In this document: one piece after another, positions 12,779 through 24,942 of the stretch
Layout: every line of letters begins with the position of its first letter
Numbering within the stretch: the first letter of the stretch is position 1
From: Centrapalus pauciflorus
Taxonomy: Eukaryota > Streptophyta > Magnoliopsida > Asterales > Asteraceae
NCBI GenBank assembly: GCA_020465985.1
Contig: JAANYP010009729.1
Location: 1 to 64,000, forward strand
Length of the DNA: 64,000 nucleotides
Direction of reading: 5' to 3'
The notes under the pieces: model-generated
What the model was told of the DNA's origin: nothing
The model's database searches: none
Seen by the model: the letters and a program-made list of their open reading frames with translations, nothing else
Translations under genes and position numbers: made by a program

Positions 12779-13425
12779 TGTAAGGTCTACGACTGCAAGA
12801 TCTATCTAGACGCGGATCCGTGAACGAGTGCGGAATCCTCGTTGACGGTTAGACGGACAACTCTCAACCAACGGAACACGGAGACTATTAGACGCTGAAC
12901 GAACGACACACGAACGATCCTACGTACTAATTCTCTCCGAAACGGCACTCACCTAGCTGATAAACTCGAGATCGCCTCTTGCTTAATTCCTCACGAATTC
13001 TGCAAAAAGTCCTCTAATCATTCGAGTCTATCCCTAATTATAGACCCTGATTCGAATCTGATGTGGGTCAGACTCGAATCTGGCCCAAGGCCCATTCGAG
13101 TCTGTCCAACATGACAGTCTCGAATCTATCCTATATTCGAATCTAAGGTCTCACTCGAATCTATCACAGATTCGAATGTATCCTCTTATGCAATTCGAAT
13201 CTAGCCTTTGACATATACAACTAAGTGTTTGAAACTTATGATATTACCTTATGACTGATTTTATCTTTGAGCTTTATGTTTGAACTTCTTGTAATACGTT
13301 ACATCAAGTTCAAACATACAAACACTGATAAACATCAATCATACATAATATATATATACCAAACATATGCTAAATCACAATGTAAGACAACTTAGACTGC
13401 TATCGTCACACGGGATGTACCAACA
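12779..13425 (-). repeat. 3' LTR of element B (647 bp)
   Basis: On the minus strand, TGTTGGTACATCC... to ...ACCTTACA. The left border is inside A' and the right border is against the polypurine tract at 13426. It carries TATA-like TCTATAATTAGG, AGGTGAGT and the TTCGAA palindromes. Confidence 0.94.
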
Positions 13426-13437
13426 GACTCCCCCTTG
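13426..13437 (-). other. Polypurine tract of element B
   Basis: Minus-strand CAAGGGGGAGTC directly precedes the LTR TG. This is the plus-strand primer for reverse transcription. Two similar tracts lie inside ORF3 at 14559-14567 and 14685-14693. Confidence 0.88.
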
Positions 13438-13484
13438 ACGATAGCTTCTAATAATTCACACATTTGATTTGAGAACATGGTTTA

Positions 13485-16484
13485 TTATTGATTCAAAACA
13501 CTACCAGCATACAGACCTTTTTCAACGCATACCTTGACCATATTTTCATACTTACTAGCTTCAGTATCCATATGTGCGTCACTGGAAATCTTACAGTTAT
13601 ACAAAATCTGCAGGTCTTCTTTAGATAGGTTCACCAGGTGAAGCGGGTCATAGACTTTAAGGATGACCTTTTCTTCAAAATCTTCCATGACTGCTTCCCC
13701 GGTCTCTGTATCAGCATACCACCAATGTAGATTTCGCAAAACATTCTGTGGCATTTTCTTCAGAGGTACCTTCCTCAGACATTTCACTGGTTTGTACTGA
13801 ATCCTCATCCAAGGTCGGCCTGTAAGAGGATCTATACGTGACTTATCCTCGACTCTTCTTCCGACCCTTGGACTCAACCGTTCAAACTTCCTAGATCTCC
13901 CCTCCTTTCTTATTATTCTTTCAATTACATTCGCATAAGGATCATCACCAATATTTATCAGATCTTTCCATGCAAGCGCTGTGATTTCAATCTTTGGAAG
14001 GGTGTTGAATGCTTTCAATGTTCGCCTTAAGTACTGAAGCCCGTCTTTTCTTTTAATTATAAAAAGTTGAAGATCTCTGTCAAAGAACCAACTTAAAATT
14101 CGCTCGGATAGCTTCCCTGTACCAGGCACTTTCATTGATCTCCTAATTGCTAACTCCTTCTCTTCGGCTCTGAACCATAGCTTCCTTTTTTCTTCGTTAC
14201 TTAGCTCTCTTGCTGGTTCTTCAGTCGATGACTTAGGATTCAAGGCAGCATTCACTATGTCAACATCGACAATTCTATCTCCATCTATCATATAAGTGTC
14301 AGTGATAGGATTCTGCTGTACAACTATTTCGTCAGCTTCATCATCCTCATCAGCTACTACTTCATCTTCAGGTTGCCAATCTACTATCTCTTCCGGAATA
14401 AACTCTCCTTCTTCAAGCTCTTCATCTTCATAATCAAAACCTCCATCCAGTGTATCATCATCAAGATCCATGAGTGCTTCAATCATCTCACTGATCTCAA
14501 AGTCTGAAGGCTGTTTAGATGAACTAGCTTCACCCCTTTGTCCTTCGCCTTGACTAGGCTCCCCCTGAACTTGTATAACTTGAGCTGCAGGAAAATCTAC
14601 AGACTCAATCTCTTTATTCGCACCGGGATCATTGCCTTCATTATCATCATCTTTTCGCTGTACTTCCTGATCTTTACAACTCGTCTCCCCCTGAGTTTGT
14701 AGATTTTTCATAAGTTGCTCTAGGAGGGACCGCATTGCTCGGATTTCAGACGATTGATCAGCAACAAATGATTTAATCTCCGTGTTTTCGTCTCTAATAC
14801 TTTCAACAATCTTTCTCAGTTCTGCATTCTCCTTATCAAGATTAGAGTTATGCTCTCGGAGTTCACCGACTGCTTTTGTGAGAGTTATGATTTGAACGTT
14901 CTGAAAGTCGACACGACTCTTGAGTTGCATGATTCGTTGATTGTCGGTATAGGCTGCTGATGTAGAAGGGATGGACTGAATGGGAGCAGGATTGAATGGT
15001 TGGGGAATGTAGGGTTCATGTTGCTGAGGTGGCGGTGATGGTGGAGCTGTAACTTGGGGTTGGGTTTGGGTTTGAGGCTGAGGTTGTGCATCGGACTCTG
15101 ATGAAGTCCCCTGCATAAACCTGTGACGTTTGGCCCGTTGCCTTGTCACCAACTGAGCAGTCTCATCTTCTTCAAAATCTGACTCCTCCAATTCCCTGGC
15201 CTCTCGCCTCCTCGGACCACCTTCATTGACAATCAATCGCGAACCATAAGTTCCAATTTGAACTTCAGGAACTGCAGCTGCAAGAACTTCCTCTGAATCT
15301 GATTCGGATTCTGAAGATATTAATGCGTCAGCTGCCCTTTCTGGTTGATATTCGTCAACATCACAAAATATATCATCTTCATCTCCAGGCGGACTAAGCA
15401 GCTCACCCACTAATGCTGCTGCCACATCTTCATTTGCATTAGGACCAGAGGACCATATTTCCTCCAAGGTCTGAGCAATCTGCTCAGATTCGGGGACTGC
15501 ACCTGAAGCCCCTGCTTCTTGTGCCTGTGGTTGTTCACTTGTTGAAGGCCTGGACGCCTGAATTTGACTAGCAGGTTGTTGCTGTTGGCGTCGTGGATCA
15601 CGCGGCCTAGCACGCGGCTGTTGTTGGCGTTGCGGTTGCTGTTGCTGTTGCTGTTGCTGTGGTTGAATATCAACTACCCCTGCCCAGTTGGCATCACCTG
15701 GGGCTTGAAATTCCCTGTCTACAATTGCTCCAAATAATGGACGCGCCACCGGAACCGCTAACCTTCCGCGATGTGAGGAACAATCAGCAAATACGCGTTT
15801 ATCCATAACATTGACGCTCAAAGTGTCATCTGATTGTGGCAAATTTGGCAAGAAGTGCCTTATCAACATCATCACAAATCTTGGATACAGAAGGAATCTT
15901 TCTCTTTCAGGAGCTGTAATCTGATGGATGAATTCCGAGAAAAACAACTGCGAGAAGCTGAACTTCCTATTATACACCATCGCAATCACCCCTGATTGGA
16001 TCTTTGAGACGATGTAATCAAAACCAGCCTTCTTTGGCGCAAAACAAACCATGAACACGTGGACCAGAAATCGCCATTGCCCTATCAATCCACTTTTCAT
16101 ATATGATGATTTCGTAACGTCCAGACTATAGCCCATTCTCAGAAACGCGGCTTGCCTAATACTCAATGGGAAGTCTATAGGCCCGTCTTCTTGTTCCTGT
16201 GAACCCAACTGTAGCACTAGGCGCAACATATCTGCTGAGAAGACTAGAGGCTGGCCAGCAATTCTGGTTCTGATAACTGTCGGGGTGACAGTACAGTCCA
16301 CCTGTAAATGATCATAAAATTGGCGTACATATGAAATTACAATTGGAATGTTATGATACAAAGCATAGCTAATCCTAGACTCAGCTAGGAAGTCCAAAAC
16401 TTCACGAAAACCCTGCGCCTCAGGGATATTATTTTCTGGATTAAGGACCATATTATGCTTCGGAACAAAAGCGCGAACTGCCAT
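13485..16484 (-). CDS. Element B ORF3: third-ORF protein, 999 aa, intact
   Basis: Third ORF between pol and 3' LTR; function unproven. The ATG at 16484 (MAVRAFVPKHNM) is chosen because homology begins there and it lies 2 nt after a GTGCAG acceptor-like site. Visible parts: conserved N-terminal domain (about 1-250, with GLIGQWRFLVHVFMVCF and FLLYPRFVMMLIRHFLP), a Gln-rich tract (about 272-310), basic RQRAKRHRFMQ (about 450), a Pro-rich segment, a coiled coil (about 510-595), a long acidic stretch (about 660-730) and a conserved C-terminal domain (about 780-999, ILSWFFDRDLQLFIIKR and NVLRNLHWWYAD). I see no signal peptide and no clear membrane segment, so it does not look like a classical envelope protein. 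It is position-equivalent to the env-like ORFs of Sireviruses. The N-terminal domain recalls uncharacterised Asteraceae proteins. Confidence 0.88.
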   Translation of the reverse strand: MAVRAFVPKHNMVLNPENNIPEAQGFREVLDFLAESRISYALYHNIPIVISYVRQFYDHLQVDCTVTPTVIRTRIAGQPLVFSADMLRLVLQLGSQEQEDGPIDFPLSIRQAAFLRMGYSLDVTKSSYMKSGLIGQWRFLVHVFMVCFAPKKAGFDYIVSKIQSGVIAMVYNRKFSFSQLFFSEFIHQITAPERERFLLYPRFVMMLIRHFLPNLPQSDDTLSVNVMDKRVFADCSSHRGRLAVPVARPLFGAIVDREFQAPGDANWAGVVDIQPQQQQQQQQPQRQQQPRARPRDPRRQQQQPASQIQASRPSTSEQPQAQEAGASGAVPESEQIAQTLEEIWSSGPNANEDVAAALVGELLSPPGDEDDIFCDVDEYQPERAADALISSESESDSEEVLAAAVPEVQIGTYGSRLIVNEGGPRRREARELEESDFEEDETAQLVTRQRAKRHRFMQGTSSESDAQPQPQTQTQPQVTAPPSPPPQQHEPYIPQPFNPAPIQSIPSTSAAYTDNQRIMQLKSRVDFQNVQIITLTKAVGELREHNSNLDKENAELRKIVESIRDENTEIKSFVADQSSEIRAMRSLLEQLMKNLQTQGETSCKDQEVQRKDDDNEGNDPGANKEIESVDFPAAQVIQVQGEPSQGEGQRGEASSSKQPSDFEISEMIEALMDLDDDTLDGGFDYEDEELEEGEFIPEEIVDWQPEDEVVADEDDEADEIVVQQNPITDTYMIDGDRIVDVDIVNAALNPKSSTEEPARELSNEEKRKLWFRAEEKELAIRRSMKVPGTGKLSERILSWFFDRDLQLFIIKRKDGLQYLRRTLKAFNTLPKIEITALAWKDLINIGDDPYANVIERIIRKEGRSRKFERLSPRVGRRVEDKSRIDPLTGRPWMRIQYKPVKCLRKVPLKKMPQNVLRNLHWWYADTETGEAVMEDFEEKVILKVYDPLHLVNLSKEDLQILYNCKISSDAHMDTEASKYENMVKVCVEKGLYAGSVLNQ

Positions 16485-18688
16485 ATCTGCACAATAAATA
16501 AAACTGTTAGACTCATTAAAAATTAATAAACTTGTTTAAATTCAAAATTTGTTTTATTTTGTACTTGATTAAATACAAAATCTAACACAATTAAATTTCC
16601 ACAAGATTAATAAAATTTAAATTAAACAAAGTAAATAAAGTACAGATTTGAAAGCAACAGATTCGAAGTGTCCATATTCGAGTGTAATGGACAGATTCGA
16701 AGAGTCCCATTTCGAGTCTAATGGACAGATTCGAATATCATGGTCATCTCGAATCTAATGACAGATTCGAGAAACCCATGATCAGATTCGAGAGTCCTAG
16801 AACAGATTCGAAGCCCCGACGAATGAATTTTCAACAAAAACCCAAGATTTTAACCATTTTGAACTTGGTAAATCACATACATTAGTTCAACTAGGTTCTA
16901 ATCATTGATTTATGTCTTTAATTTTATCTTTTATAGGTCCAAACTTAGTTATTTAGCAAAAACCCTATTTTGACCCATAAAACTTCAAAATTTGATGTTT
17001 TAGCTTAAAATTGTGTATAAAACTACACAAATCTTGTACAATCTGGTTGATTATACCTAGAAGCGTCTGTAGAATCGAACACAAAGTCTTCAAAGTCGAC
17101 AAAATGTCGTTTAGGAGAAAAACGGTAGACTCGAGAACAGATTCGAAATCACCAAAATAGATTCGAGAGTATAGATTCGACAACAGTAAGTATTAAATGA
17201 CTTCACTGTTAACCTATTTATACTACCAACCTTCGAGTCTAAGAGTAGATTCGAATCTACTGACAGATTCGAAGTACTCCTTATTCGAGTCTGTCTTAGA
17301 TTCGAATCCTTCCAATACTTAGAAAATTTTCGAAAATTTTGAAATAAATTCAACATTTCCAACTTTTTCTACGGTATCGTGTAACCAGATAAACTATGCC
17401 AACTCTTTTACCCTAAGCTCAAGATAATTCACGCATTGTTTATTTTATCCAACTTTGAATGCACCCTCAGTAACTTTTGACCTTTTACCTAAACTAAAAT
17501 GAAATAAAATAAACTAAGGTAAAAATAAAATAAAATAAAATAAAGTAAAATAAAATTTTGACCAAAAATTTAATCTAGACTTAAGAAAAAATTTACAATC
17601 TAAGCTAAATACTTAACAACATATTTTTGATGAGTATAGTCTAAGAAAGGTTCAATCAGATAGCGATGTCCGATACTAACTTTCAGTACTTAAACTTTCA
17701 CACTTAGGAATTTTTGATTCCTTTGATTGTTTGTTGTGACATACCTATTTAGCCAATTGTTGGTATTTTACCCTGTTAAACATTCTACATTTCGGAATAT
17801 CCCTTGGCCTTTTTATTTATCAGGAAATTATCTTACGTGACTCAGACATAGACATACTTTTATGATCAAGGCACACAGATAAAGATTCTAACTTGTTGGT
17901 ATTTGCAAACTTTCTTTAAAAGACAAACATCGGACACAGGTCTGTATTTTCATACAACAAAGTGTCTTAGTTTGACTTAAGGTTTATTTTTAAAGTTAGC
18001 AGATAGCGGTGACAGGTCTGTATTGACGTACAACAAAGCGACATGTCTGCTAACCCAAATCTAAACAGAGACAACATGTCTGTACTTACGTACAACAGAG
18101 TTGCATGTTTTCGACTCTCAGTTTTACATGATATTTCTATTCTTTCCATTTTCAGATGTATTTGATGTTGCCATACATCCCCAGAAAGTTCGCATACCTC
18201 ATTTAGACTCAATGTTTGTATGTCTTGTACATAAAAATTAAGACCGATTGGTCGTACATCTAGGTTAGTGACACGCTTGACTTTTTCTAGAATATTTTAT
18301 TAGACTTGAGATTCCCTATATGTATTATGCCTACCAACACATCAAACTAAATAAAGTATAACACTTAGGATTTAGTTGCATTATGTGTGAAAGCCTAAAT
18401 ACTTAGAGTCTGTAACGACGGTGCTAATTTTCGTCACTTTGAACCTATGTATCTAAGACCTAACTCTTTTTGTTTTTGATATTCTCCTTTTTTGTATTTT
18501 TGTAATTTTCTCTCTTTTTTCTTTTGTTTTTCATAGCAAAAAGCAGTATACTAAGCTAATCTACTAACTTACTAAAAATAGAAACTTACTAAAAATAGAA
18601 ACTTTCCTAAATTAGCAGATTACTGAAAAGAAAGAAAAACTACTACTCTATAATAAAATAAAGTAAAGTTACTACTACTAAGGTCAAA
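16485..18688 (-). other. Pol-ORF3 spacer of element B
   Basis: No gene. From the ORF3 side: an acceptor-like site at 16487-16489, an A/T-rich part (16500-16640), a TTCGAA-palindrome field (16655-17310), a TAAAA-rich tract (17490-17560), the conserved hairpin block (17942-18095) and a T/A-rich end before the pol stop. An 81-codon open frame across the hairpins (18212-17967) is interrupted in D and starts on TTG in C, so it is not accepted as a gene. Confidence 0.78.
17942..18095 (-). other. Three-hairpin RNA module of element B
   Basis: Minus-strand hairpins at 18080-18095, 18018-18033 and 17942-17957. The middle one is enclosed by a perfect 9-bp stem, GTTAGCAGA at 17995-18003 with TCTGCTAAC at 18046-18054. 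The module has the same order and spacing as in A, C and D. The middle hairpin has one mismatched pair next to the loop. Confidence 0.6.
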
Positions 18689-21600
18689 TTACTCTGGGTT
18701 GCGCATTCCATTCAGTTGAATTAAATACTCAAACCGTGACTTATCAAACGCTTTGGTAAATAAATCTGCATTATTATCTTCTGTTGCCACTTTTACCAAT
18801 TTGATTAAGTTCTTTTCAGCACAATCACGAATAAAATGATGCCTAATGTCTATGTGCTTTGTTTTACTGTGTTTAACTGGATTATTAGTTTATTACAATT
18901 GTAGATTGATGTCTATCCTAATGGAGTTGAGTTAAAGCCCAAACCGTAGTCCGCAATTGTTGTTGTATCCAAGAACCTGTGAACAGAACTACAGCAGCTA
19001 CATGACTCGGCTCGCACGTTGACACGGCTACCGATGTTTGTTTCTTGCATTTTCCAGGGACACCAATTTCTCCCTCCTTAGAACTGACAACCTCCAGTCG
19101 TTGATTTTGCGCGCAAGCTGGCATCCCCCGTAGTCCGAATCTGTAACGCCTCCAACTCTAGATCTCCCCTCCGCTGATACCAAAGTTCCCAGCTTCGTTT
19201 CGACTTGAGGTATCGTAGAATCCGCATTCACAGCTTTCATATGCATCTCTTCGATTCGCTGAAACCTAGCACAAATACACACAGCAAACATTATGTCAGG
19301 TCTTGAAAGCAGGTTAAATACATTAAAGTGACCCAATTCATTGGCCCGATATTTAAAGGTCGGATCCACATCGGTATCACTTCAGTACCCGGCCCGAGAT
19401 TGTGATTCACTTGAATCGCGTGCTGAAGTGGGCAGTCAACTTAGTTCCCTCCAATCCCAAACCGTTTCTAATATGTCATAGACCATACTAGTTTGATGGA
19501 TAAACATCCCTTCCTTCTTTTGGTCAACTTGTAACCCTAAAAAGAAATTCAACTCTCCCATAGCACTCCTCTCGAACTTAGACTTCATCACCTTTTCGAA
19601 ATCTTTGCACATCTGTTCGTCTGATGATCCAAAAATGATATCATCGACGTACACTTGTACCAAGATAAAGTGATCTCCCTTTCTCTTCACAAATAGAGTA
19701 CTATCTATCCTACCCCTCTCAAAGCCATTTTCTAACAGATGGTTGGATAGAGTCTCATACCATGCCCTAGGTGCCTGATGTAATCCGTAAAGAGCCTTAT
19801 CTAAGCGATATACTCTCTCAGGATATTTTGGATCTGTAAATCCGGGCGGTTGTTCTACATACACGAACTCCTTCACTTTCCCGTACAGGAAAGCACTCTT
19901 AACATCCAGTTGATATACCTTAAAGCCTTTGAAGGAGGCAAACGCTAAAAACAACCTAATTGCTTCTAACCTTGCTACAGGTGCAAAAACTTCGTTGTAA
20001 TCGATTCCCTCCTCTTGGTTGAAACCCTTTACAACTAATCTCGCCTTGTTGCGCGTGACTATACCCCGATCGTCTCTCTTGCACTTAAATACCCATTTGG
20101 TTCCTACTGCAATCTCACCTCGAGGTAACGGAACTAACTCCCACACCTCTAGTTTCCTAAATTGTGAAAGTTCTTCCTGCATCGCTTCAACCCAGGAGTT
20201 GTCCTTAAGTGCCATTTGCACATTTTTGGGCTCTACTTGCGATATGAAACACGAATATAGACATGTGTGATATGCCTCGGAGTCGTTTATCATCGACAAC
20301 AACACAGTGTTGTTATTTACACTACTCCGAGTCCTCACACCCTCGTTAGGATTTCCTATGATGCTTTCTATTGGATGGTTCTTGTTAATCCTAGAGGTCT
20401 CTATATCATCAACTCTTAGATTATCTCCTAAGTTGGATCCTATTTCACCTAATGGGGGAACAGGCTCAGCTTCTACATTTTCCTCCTCACGGACATTTTC
20501 CTCAGAGTTGGAACTCGATGCTTGAGTCTGATTCTCAGTGGTAGGTGCCTCTTGATCAGCAACTTCTGGAGACCCATCTATAGTCGAAGTAGGCTCGGAA
20601 GTAGATTCGAACGTGGTCCTTGGAAAGATTTGGCCATCGTCGTTCAGATGCAACGTCGCCAAGTCCTTCTCTATTGTACCTGCATTATAATCCAGAGGAA
20701 TGTTAAATGACTCAAATAACTTATCATAGTCAAATATCCATTCCGGACCAGTTTGGGGTTCATGTGTATAACTCGTGACTTCAATGTTATACACAATCTC
20801 CACAGTACCAGTTGTTTTGTTAAACACCCGTTTGTTTGGTGAGTTTGGCACATAACCTAGGAAGTATCCTTCGTCAGCCTTTTCACCAAACTTCGGTTGA
20901 TGTTTTGTTCTTAAAAGTGTGCATGGTACTCCGAACGGTTCGAATCCAGTTAAGTTAGGTGGCTGTTTATTCAAAATTTCATAGCATGTTTTGTTTAATG
21001 ATTTGACTGTAAGGACTCGGTTTAAAATGTGGCACGCGGTATTCACTGCCTCCCCCCAAAACATGGTAGGAAGCTTTGAATCCGGAAGCATAGTCCTTGC
21101 AGCCTCAATCAAAGTTCTATTTTTACGTTCGGCCACCCCATTCTGTTGAGGTTCATATGGTGCACTGAATTGATGCACGATGCCCTTTGATAGGCAATAT
21201 ACACCAATTACAGTGTTTTTGAATTCAGTTCCATTATCACTACGAATACATTTAACCCTAGTTCCATATGAGTTCTCCACTTGGTCCAAGAACCCGATGA
21301 GCCTCGCAGCCGTCTCGTCCTTCGTACCTAAAAAGAAAACCCAAGAAAAACGTGAGTAATCGTCGGTGATAACTAAGCAGTACCAACTACCTCCAATACT
21401 CCTTTTGTTGATTGGGCCGAAAAGGTCCATGTGCAACAGATCGAATGTTGAGGCTATGGAGTTCTGCTTCTTGGACTTGTGTGTCTTCTTGTGTTGTTTG
21501 CCCTTCATGCAAGGTAGACACTTATCCTCGAACTGAAAACTTTTCATGGGCACACCTTGCACCAGTCCATGCTTCGTAATGTAATTCATCTTTCTCAGGT

Positions 21601-22050
21601 GCAGGTGAGCCATGCGTCTGTGCCACAGTACGGACTCCGTCTCTGAAGCTTTTGATAGTAAGCAGATCGGACCCATCGAAGTATCTGGCTTGTTCATATC
21701 GAGCATGTACAAGTCATTCTTCCTTGGCGCCCGCATCAATATCCAATCTTCAGTTATTTTGAATCCAGGCTTTAGCACTAACGCCTCAGTGTCAGTAAAT
21801 AACACCGAGTGCTTCTTATCACAGATTTGAGAGACACTAATGAGATTATGAACCAGTTTATCAACGTGATAAACCTGATCCAAAGTAATCGTCCCATTAG
21901 TGACTTCTCCCCCTTGTTACCCGCGAATGATACGAATCCCCTATTACCCCCCTTGAAGTCTGTGAGAAGACTCCTTTCCCCCGTCATGTGCCTGGAGCAA
22001 CCACTGTCGACGAACCACTTGTTGTTTGGACCGGTAGTTATCTCCTGCAC
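18689..22050 (-). pseudogene. pol: Element B pol, broken in protease and RNase H parts
   Basis: Copia pol in the same order as in A. About 19 nt are missing near 21905 relative to C and D, which shifts the frame between the protease start (22050 on) and the integrase. The frame 21883-19436 is then open through the integrase finger and core (RSDNGTEF, NGVAERKNR) and RT (YVDDIIFGSS). From about 19490 to 18885 there are many one- or two-base gains and losses that scatter the RNase H motifs over three frames. The flanking sequence on both sides is clean. That local pattern could be sequencing or assembly error rather than decay. Confidence 0.9.
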
Positions 22051-22065
22051 ATGAAAGAAAATAGG

Positions 22066-24942
22066 TTAGTTATCACGGGGAACCCAAGCCATGACTGACT
22101 TGGTAATACCATTCTCGTCCACATACGTGAACTCTTTCAAGTACCCATCTCGCCTTTCAGATGACTTGGGCCTTTGAACTGAATTCTGTTGTGGTGCCGA
22201 GTGATTGAGATTCACTCTTTGCCTTTGAGTAGGCATTTGTTGTGGTGCTCTAGAATAACTCTTATTATACTGCATTTCAGACTGTGATCCCTGAGCTCTT
22301 ACCGGAACATAATGTCTAACAGGCGTATGTGACCTAACTGGAGTGTGCGACCTGCTAGGTGTGGTGCTCCTATAGACTTGTTGAGGTGCTGACCTAGATT
22401 GATTAATGACACGATTCGGTAAATTTGTCCTAACCACTTCTTTTGGTCCAACCTTAACCGGTGTTTGTTTCACAACAGGTTTTGGTGCGGCCTGCACAGT
22501 TTTCTCGGTACTCTGAGAACTACTCGTGCTCGCCACACTTGTTGAGGGCTTAACAGGTGTTGGGTTCACTGTCTTAGGGGTAACATCTGCTTTCCTATTT
22601 GGACAGTGAGAAGCAACATGCCCTTTCTCGTGACATCTAAAGCAAGACATCTTATCCATGGACTTTTTGGTTGGTCCCTTAGATCTAGGTGTCTCACTAG
22701 TGTCTACTTCCTTTGGTACATCTACAGTGTCTGTCTCTTCGACCTGGTCAGCCCATGAACTTTTCTGTTTTTCTGCAGGTGTTTCACTGGAGGAAGACAC
22801 AAATTTCACTTTCTTGACCTTGACAGTAGAGTCATCCACCTTGGGTGTATTTTCAACTGTAGGCTCAGGTGTCGGTTCAGGTAGGTCCTCTAAAACTACT
22901 GACTTGTTAGTTTTCTCCTGAGGCTGAGGCACATAGTTCGCATTGAATGGTGGAGGAATTTCGTGAAAACCTAGACCTACAGGCTTCTTAGACTGTCTTT
23001 CGGCATCTAAGACTTTTCCTAGGTTTAGGCTCGAATTCCTAAACTTTTCCAGCTTGCTATTTGCCTCTGCTACCTTAACTTTGGTCTCGGCTAGCTCTAT
23101 GTCCTTATCTTTCAGACTTTTGGTCAAGGCCTCTACGTGCTCATACATAAGCTCTATCCTAACACACTGCTCACTCAGTTTGTCTTTTAGAACTATTACG
23201 TCTTGAGCATCAGCCTTAAGCTTTTCTTTTAAATCTTGCTTTATATCATTTAGGCTAGCGTTTTCAATTTTTGAATTTTCATTTTGAGCAGATATGGTTT
23301 TATGTGATTCTAAGACTAGATTTAACCTATCATTAGAAGTAGCACACAAAGCACATAATTCTTGAAATAGAGAATAAGAAAGACAAACCTTAGAGTTATC
23401 AGATTCCACGTTGGCCATCTGAGCAGCAAACTCCAGCACGGTCTGATCATTCGCTTTCTCTACCCACATCGGACTGTTGTCCCTTGTGGTCTGCTCGTCT
23501 TCTTCACAACCATTCTCCGTAACTTCAGCCATGAAAGCTCTAGCATTGGACTCAGGATGTGAACTCCAGTCATAGGAACCATCTAGCTGTCTGTCAGACG
23601 TGACATTGGATATTAGACCCGCTAGATTGGCTTGACCAGATGAGGAACTCGGAAGGTATCTCTGTTGGGACTGATTTTGGTACTGTCCTTGATGCTGACT
23701 CTGTCCTTGGTATGATTCTACCTTCGGTCTTTGACACTCCCTGGCGAAGTGTCCCAATCCCTGACAGTTGTAGCATTTGACCTTAGACTTATCAAATCCT
23801 ATCCCTTTGTTGTTCATTTGCAGATTCCTCCCAGTTCGCTTAATGAATCTTTTAACCCTATGGGTCACCATGGCCAGTTGCCACTTAAGATCCATTTCCT
23901 CTAAGTCATCAGGGTCGACCTGATCGTAATCTTCATCCCATAGAGCTGGGTCATTGATTTTCCCTTGAACACAATTTCCGTATGCGGCCACAAAAGAAGC
24001 AAGTAGATTCAGATGCTCTTCCGCTGACTTTGCGCTCATGGGCATCTTCGAATAGCTCTGACTTGTCGATGCCTGTTGGACTTGAGGTTGCGGTTCTTCC
24101 GATCTTCCTAATCCTAAGAACGCGCGATTCAATGAGTCTTCAGACTCTGCTGGCGATGACGTTTCTCCGGTGAAAAACGCTGTAGCACTCTTCGGTTCAG
24201 CTGTCACTGATGATTTAGATGTCTTTCCAAAATACATTGCCGGATTCTGGACTTGCTCGTAATCAGTCTCAGCCTTAATCATCTCGAAGTGATATGCCCT
24301 CAACGTTCCCACAATGTCATCAAGTGATTGAGCATAATATTTGTCTTCATTCAGCTTAATCATTGCCACGTACATAGCCCATTTGGCTGGTAGGGCATTA
24401 AGAAGCTTGTTGTTCTTGTCAGTGTCAGAATACTCAATGCCATGACTTTCAAGTTCCGTTATCAGATGATAGAACCTTGTGATAATATCATCCAACTGTT
24501 CATCCTTAATAGCCTTGAAAATCGCAAACTGTTGAGTCAACAGCTCTGTACGCTTTCTACGCACCCGAGGATTACCTTCACACCTTTTCTGGAGAGACTC
24601 CCAAAGTTCCTTCGACGTCCTTTGAGTCCGAAATGTGTGCAAGATATCTTGAGGTAAAGCCATACGGATAATGGAGAAAGCCTTGTTTTCAGCTTCAAAT
24701 AGTTTCTTGTCATCCTCTTTCATCATCTGGTATGACAAGACCTTGTGACGGCCTTCAACTTCAGATACTGGCGGAATGTACCCTTCATCTATGCACACCC
24801 ACATGCGCATATCGTTGAATCGTACAAAATCCGTAAATCTGTCCTTCCACCAGTAATAGTCCTCAACTTTCATCAGCTTTGGCGGTGCATTTGCCTTCCC
24901 AACTTCGTGATCCATCTCAAGGAATTTCTGAAGGTTTGACAT
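22066..24942 (-). CDS. gag: Element B gag, 958 aa, intact
   Basis: Structural protein of the virus-like particle. The ATG at 24942 gives MSNLQKFLEMDHEVG, shared by A, C and D. The N-terminal part (about 30-240) is the copia gag/UBN2-like region (YYWWKDRFTDF, LWESLQKRCEG). CCHC knuckle 1 CYNCQGLGHFAREC is near residue 388 and knuckle 2 CFRCHEKGHVASHC near 764. Between them lies a coiled coil (about 545-680, LKEKLKADAQDVIVLKDKL). The end is rich in S, T, P, Q and R. The single UAA at 22066-22068 separates it from pol in the same frame. It is the only uninterrupted gag of this family in the window. Confidence 0.93.
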   Translation of the reverse strand: MSNLQKFLEMDHEVGKANAPPKLMKVEDYYWWKDRFTDFVRFNDMRMWVCIDEGYIPPVSEVEGRHKVLSYQMMKEDDKKLFEAENKAFSIIRMALPQDILHTFRTQRTSKELWESLQKRCEGNPRVRRKRTELLTQQFAIFKAIKDEQLDDIITRFYHLITELESHGIEYSDTDKNNKLLNALPAKWAMYVAMIKLNEDKYYAQSLDDIVGTLRAYHFEMIKAETDYEQVQNPAMYFGKTSKSSVTAEPKSATAFFTGETSSPAESEDSLNRAFLGLGRSEEPQPQVQQASTSQSYSKMPMSAKSAEEHLNLLASFVAAYGNCVQGKINDPALWDEDYDQVDPDDLEEMDLKWQLAMVTHRVKRFIKRTGRNLQMNNKGIGFDKSKVKCYNCQGLGHFARECQRPKVESYQGQSQHQGQYQNQSQQRYLPSSSSGQANLAGLISNVTSDRQLDGSYDWSSHPESNARAFMAEVTENGCEEDEQTTRDNSPMWVEKANDQTVLEFAAQMANVESDNSKVCLSYSLFQELCALCATSNDRLNLVLESHKTISAQNENSKIENASLNDIKQDLKEKLKADAQDVIVLKDKLSEQCVRIELMYEHVEALTKSLKDKDIELAETKVKVAEANSKLEKFRNSSLNLGKVLDAERQSKKPVGLGFHEIPPPFNANYVPQPQEKTNKSVVLEDLPEPTPEPTVENTPKVDDSTVKVKKVKFVSSSSETPAEKQKSSWADQVEETDTVDVPKEVDTSETPRSKGPTKKSMDKMSCFRCHEKGHVASHCPNRKADVTPKTVNPTPVKPSTSVASTSSSQSTEKTVQAAPKPVVKQTPVKVGPKEVVRTNLPNRVINQSRSAPQQVYRSTTPSRSHTPVRSHTPVRHYVPVRAQGSQSEMQYNKSYSRAPQQMPTQRQRVNLNHSAPQQNSVQRPKSSERRDGYLKEFTYVDENGITKSVMAWVPRDN

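Noticed and set aside
13485..16484. ORF3 as a captured host gene or classical envelope gene
   Set aside because: It is present in all four related elements at the same place, has no signal peptide or membrane helix that I can see, and does not match a host enzyme family I recognise.
17967..18212. Conserved 81-codon small ORF over the hairpin block (also 38961-39206)
   Set aside because: It begins with TTG in C and D and has a stop in D. Conservation is better explained by the RNA hairpins.
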